Shown here: positions 62,360 to 64,000 of the stretch, in pieces
Position numbering within the stretch: the first letter of the stretch is position 1
Layout of the letters: each line of letters begins with the position of its first letter
Origin: Parvibaculum sedimenti
GTDB taxonomy: Bacteria; Pseudomonadota; Alphaproteobacteria; Parvibaculales; Parvibaculaceae
NCBI RefSeq assembly: GCF_009184905.1
Contig: NZ_WESC01000011.1
Span: forward strand, 55,779-119,778
Direction: 5' to 3'
Length of the DNA: 64,000 nt
Notes under the pieces: generated by a model
What the model was told of the DNA's origin: nothing
Database searches by the model: none
The model's input: only the letters and a program-made list of their open reading frames with translations
Position numbers and translations under genes: made by a program

Positions 62360-63796
62360 TTGACCGATCAGGATAATGCAGGCGGCGATACGAAGCGCCG
62401 CGAACAGAGCCGTTCCGCGAACGCCGCCGGCCATGAGGCGCGGCGCATGCCGACGCGCGCCTTCGTGCTGGTGCCATGGCTCAAATCCGCAGAACTCGAT
62501 GCGAAGCGGAAGGGGCAACCCTTCCGCTCGCAGACGGCGCGACTGGAAGAGGCGCTGGGCCTTGCCGCCGCCATCGACCTCAATCTGGTGGGTAACGCCA
62601 TAGCCGTGGTCTCCGATCCGCGCCCGGCAACGCTGATCGGCGAGGGCAAGGTCGAGGAGCTGAAAGGCCTGCTCGAGGAGCTGGAGGTCGAGCTCGTCAT
62701 TGTGGATGGACATCTTTCGCCCGTTCAGCAGCGCAATCTCGAACGTGCCTGGAAGGTCAAGATTCTCGACCGCACGGGCCTCATCCTCGAAATCTTCGGC
62801 GAGCGAGCGCACACGCGTGAAGGCGCGCTGCAGGTCGAGCTCGCCCATCTGAACTACCAAAAGAGCCGTCTCGTCCGCAGCTGGACCCATCTTGAGCGTC
62901 AGCGTGGTGGCTTCGGCTTCCTTGGCGGTCCAGGCGAAACCCAGATCGAAGCGGATCGGCGCATCATCATGGAACGCATCACCAAGATCGAGCGTCAGCT
63001 CGAAACGGTGAAGCGGACGCGCGAACTCCATCGCAAGACGCGGCGCGAGGTGCCTTATCCGGTCGTGGCACTGGTCGGCTACACAAATGCCGGCAAGTCG
63101 ACGCTTTTCAACCGCGTGACGGAAGCCGGCGTCTTTGCCGAGAACCTGCTCTTCGCGACGCTCGATCCCACCATGCGGGCCGTGTCGCTGCCGAGCGGGC
63201 GGAAGATCATTCTATCCGATACCGTGGGTTTCATCTCCGACCTGCCGACGCATCTCGTCGCAGCCTTCCGCGCGACGCTCGAAGAGGTGCTTGAGGCGGA
63301 GGTTATCCTGCATGTGCGGGACGCCTCGCATGAAGAAAGCGACATTCAGAAGCATGATGTCGAGGTCGTGCTGGCATCGCTTGGACTTGCGGGCGAAAAG
63401 GCCGAGGAGCCGCAACGGCCCATTATCGAGGTTCTGAACAAGATCGATTGCCTGCCACCGGAGGCGCACGACGCCGTGGTGAATGCCGCCGCGCGCGATC
63501 CGCTGACGGTTGCCGTCTCAGCCTTGACGGGCGAGGGCACGGCAACGCTGTTGACGCTCATCGACAAGCTCGTCGTCGACAAGGGGCTTTCAGTCCGTAT
63601 CATCGTGCAGCCGGACGAGGGTGCACTGATGGCATGGCTTCATGAGCATGGGCAGGTGCGCAAGCGCGTGAGCGAGGAGGACGGCACGACAGTGCTCGAT
63701 GTAAACCTCTCCGAAGCGGAGTTCGGGCGGCTTGAAAAGCGCTATCCTGAGCTCAAGGGGCGCGTCGAACCCGTTATGGCGCACGCGGCCGAATAA
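62360..63796 (+). CDS. hflX: Ribosome-associated GTPase HflX
   Basis: The 478-residue GTPase helps rescue or split ribosomes. It has the N-terminal HflX domain (GHEARRMPTRAFVLVPWLKS, DGHLSPVQQRNLERAW, KILDRTGLILEIFGERAHTR) and the G domain (G1 VGYTNAGKSTLFN, G3 SDTVGFISDLPTHL, G4 NKID). Translation is from TTG 62360, near the hfq stop. hfq-hflX is a conserved pair. Confidence 0.95.
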   Translation: MTDQDNAGGDTKRREQSRSANAAGHEARRMPTRAFVLVPWLKSAELDAKRKGQPFRSQTARLEEALGLAAAIDLNLVGNAIAVVSDPRPATLIGEGKVEELKGLLEELEVELVIVDGHLSPVQQRNLERAWKVKILDRTGLILEIFGERAHTREGALQVELAHLNYQKSRLVRSWTHLERQRGGFGFLGGPGETQIEADRRIIMERITKIERQLETVKRTRELHRKTRREVPYPVVALVGYTNAGKSTLFNRVTEAGVFAENLLFATLDPTMRAVSLPSGRKIILSDTVGFISDLPTHLVAAFRATLEEVLEAEVILHVRDASHEESDIQKHDVEVVLASLGLAGEKAEEPQRPIIEVLNKIDCLPPEAHDAVVNAAARDPLTVAVSALTGEGTATLLTLIDKLVVDKGLSVRIIVQPDEGALMAWLHEHGQVRKRVSEEDGTTVLDVNLSEAEFGRLEKRYPELKGRVEPVMAHAAE

Positions 63797-63798
63797 GC

Positions 63799-64000
63799 AT
63801 GAGCAAGCTTGCCGAAGAAGTCGCTGCCCTGATGCGAGAAGTCGCGGCGCTCGAAATCATGCCGCGCTTCCGGGCGTTGAAGGATGGCGAGGTCGAGGAA
63901 AAGTCCAAGGGCGACTATGTGACGATACCGTTGAAAAACTCCGCCATTGCTGTCGCATGGGCGCGCGTGATTCAATCCTCTGACCGATTTGCGGAGGATT
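63799..64000 (+). CDS. Probable inositol-monophosphatase-family protein (N-terminal part)
   Basis: The gene starts two bases after the hflX stop and runs off the window. The visible 67 codons begin MSKLAEEVAALMREVAALEI and go on MPRFRALKDGEVEEKSKGDY, a pattern I associate with the inositol monophosphatase family found after hflX in alphaproteobacteria. After VTI the expected ADxxxE segment is not seen in this frame (PLKNSAIAVAWARV), so the call is weak. A frameshift, a divergent family or a different gene are all possible. Confidence 0.4.
   Translation, partial: MSKLAEEVAALMREVAALEIMPRFRALKDGEVEEKSKGDYVTIPLKNSAIAVAWARVIQSSDRFAED

Overview
This is a gene-dense, high-GC window that is almost entirely chromosomal housekeeping DNA of an alphaproteobacterium. 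The evidence is the gene order rseP-bamA-skp-lpxD-fabZ-lpxA-lpxI-lpxB, LpxI rather than LpxH, the IspDF fusion, an E1-beta subunit of pyruvate dehydrogenase with its own lipoyl domain, the ntrBC-ntrYX-dat-hfq-hflX cluster, and a GTTC-N7-GTTC LexA box in front of lexA. The DUF1302/DUF1329 pair, a phytanoyl-CoA dioxygenase homologue and a TetR-linked desaturase would suit a lipid- or hydrocarbon-using Parvibaculum-like bacterium, but that genus guess is inference.

Layout. 1-8.4 kb (+): envelope biogenesis, comprising RseP (truncated by the window edge), BamA, Skp and the lipid A operon. 8.5-11.3 kb (-): gltX and gltA. 11.6-13.8 kb (+): comEC, convergent with lexA (-). 14.6-16.4 kb (-): TetR regulator, 65-residue membrane protein and fatty acid desaturase, joined by ATGA overlaps. 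16.4-21.5 kb (-): trpG-trpD-trpC-kdsA-moaC-moeA. 21.6-22.6 kb (+): a divergent polysaccharide deacetylase. 22.7-26.9 kb (-): ppiD-trpE-murI. 27.1-30.1 kb (+): tpiA, secG, pyrG. 30.1-33.3 kb (-): the preQ0/preQ1 operon queC-queE-queD-queF, then a PhyH dioxygenase. 33.4-40 kb: a DUF1302 outer-membrane protein (-), a PadR regulator (+), enolase (+), a TetR regulator (-) and a DUF1329 protein (+). 40-45.8 kb (+): ftsB, then pyruvate dehydrogenase pdhA-pdhB-pdhC-lpd. 45.8-50.2 kb (+): TerC, a sulfatase, a PAS protein, lipA and a RatA-like protein. 50.2-52.3 kb (-): ispDF-pgpA-cinA. 52.4-56 kb (+): dusB-ntrB-ntrC. 56-56.9 kb (-): a two-gene YeeE/YedE transporter. 57.3-64 kb (+): ntrY-ntrX-dat, hfq, hflX and the start of a probable inositol-monophosphatase-family gene.

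How the genes work together. The first 8 kb make and insert the outer membrane, and kdsA supplies KDO for the same lipid A. tpiA, eno, the PDH complex, lipA (which makes the lipoyl cofactor for PDH) and gltA form a path from glycolysis into the TCA cycle. NtrBC, NtrYX and Hfq form a nitrogen-control block.

I see no rRNA, tRNA, CRISPR array, insertion sequence, phage or plasmid functions, and no clear undescribed multi-gene system. The items most worth a second look are: a QueD whose usual catalytic cysteine position is asparagine; the TetR/65-aa/desaturase operon with two near-identical operators, one lying over the regulator's start codon; the separately regulated DUF1302 and DUF1329 genes on either side of eno; and a ComEC whose C-terminus lacks the metal-binding motif of the metallo-beta-lactamase domain.
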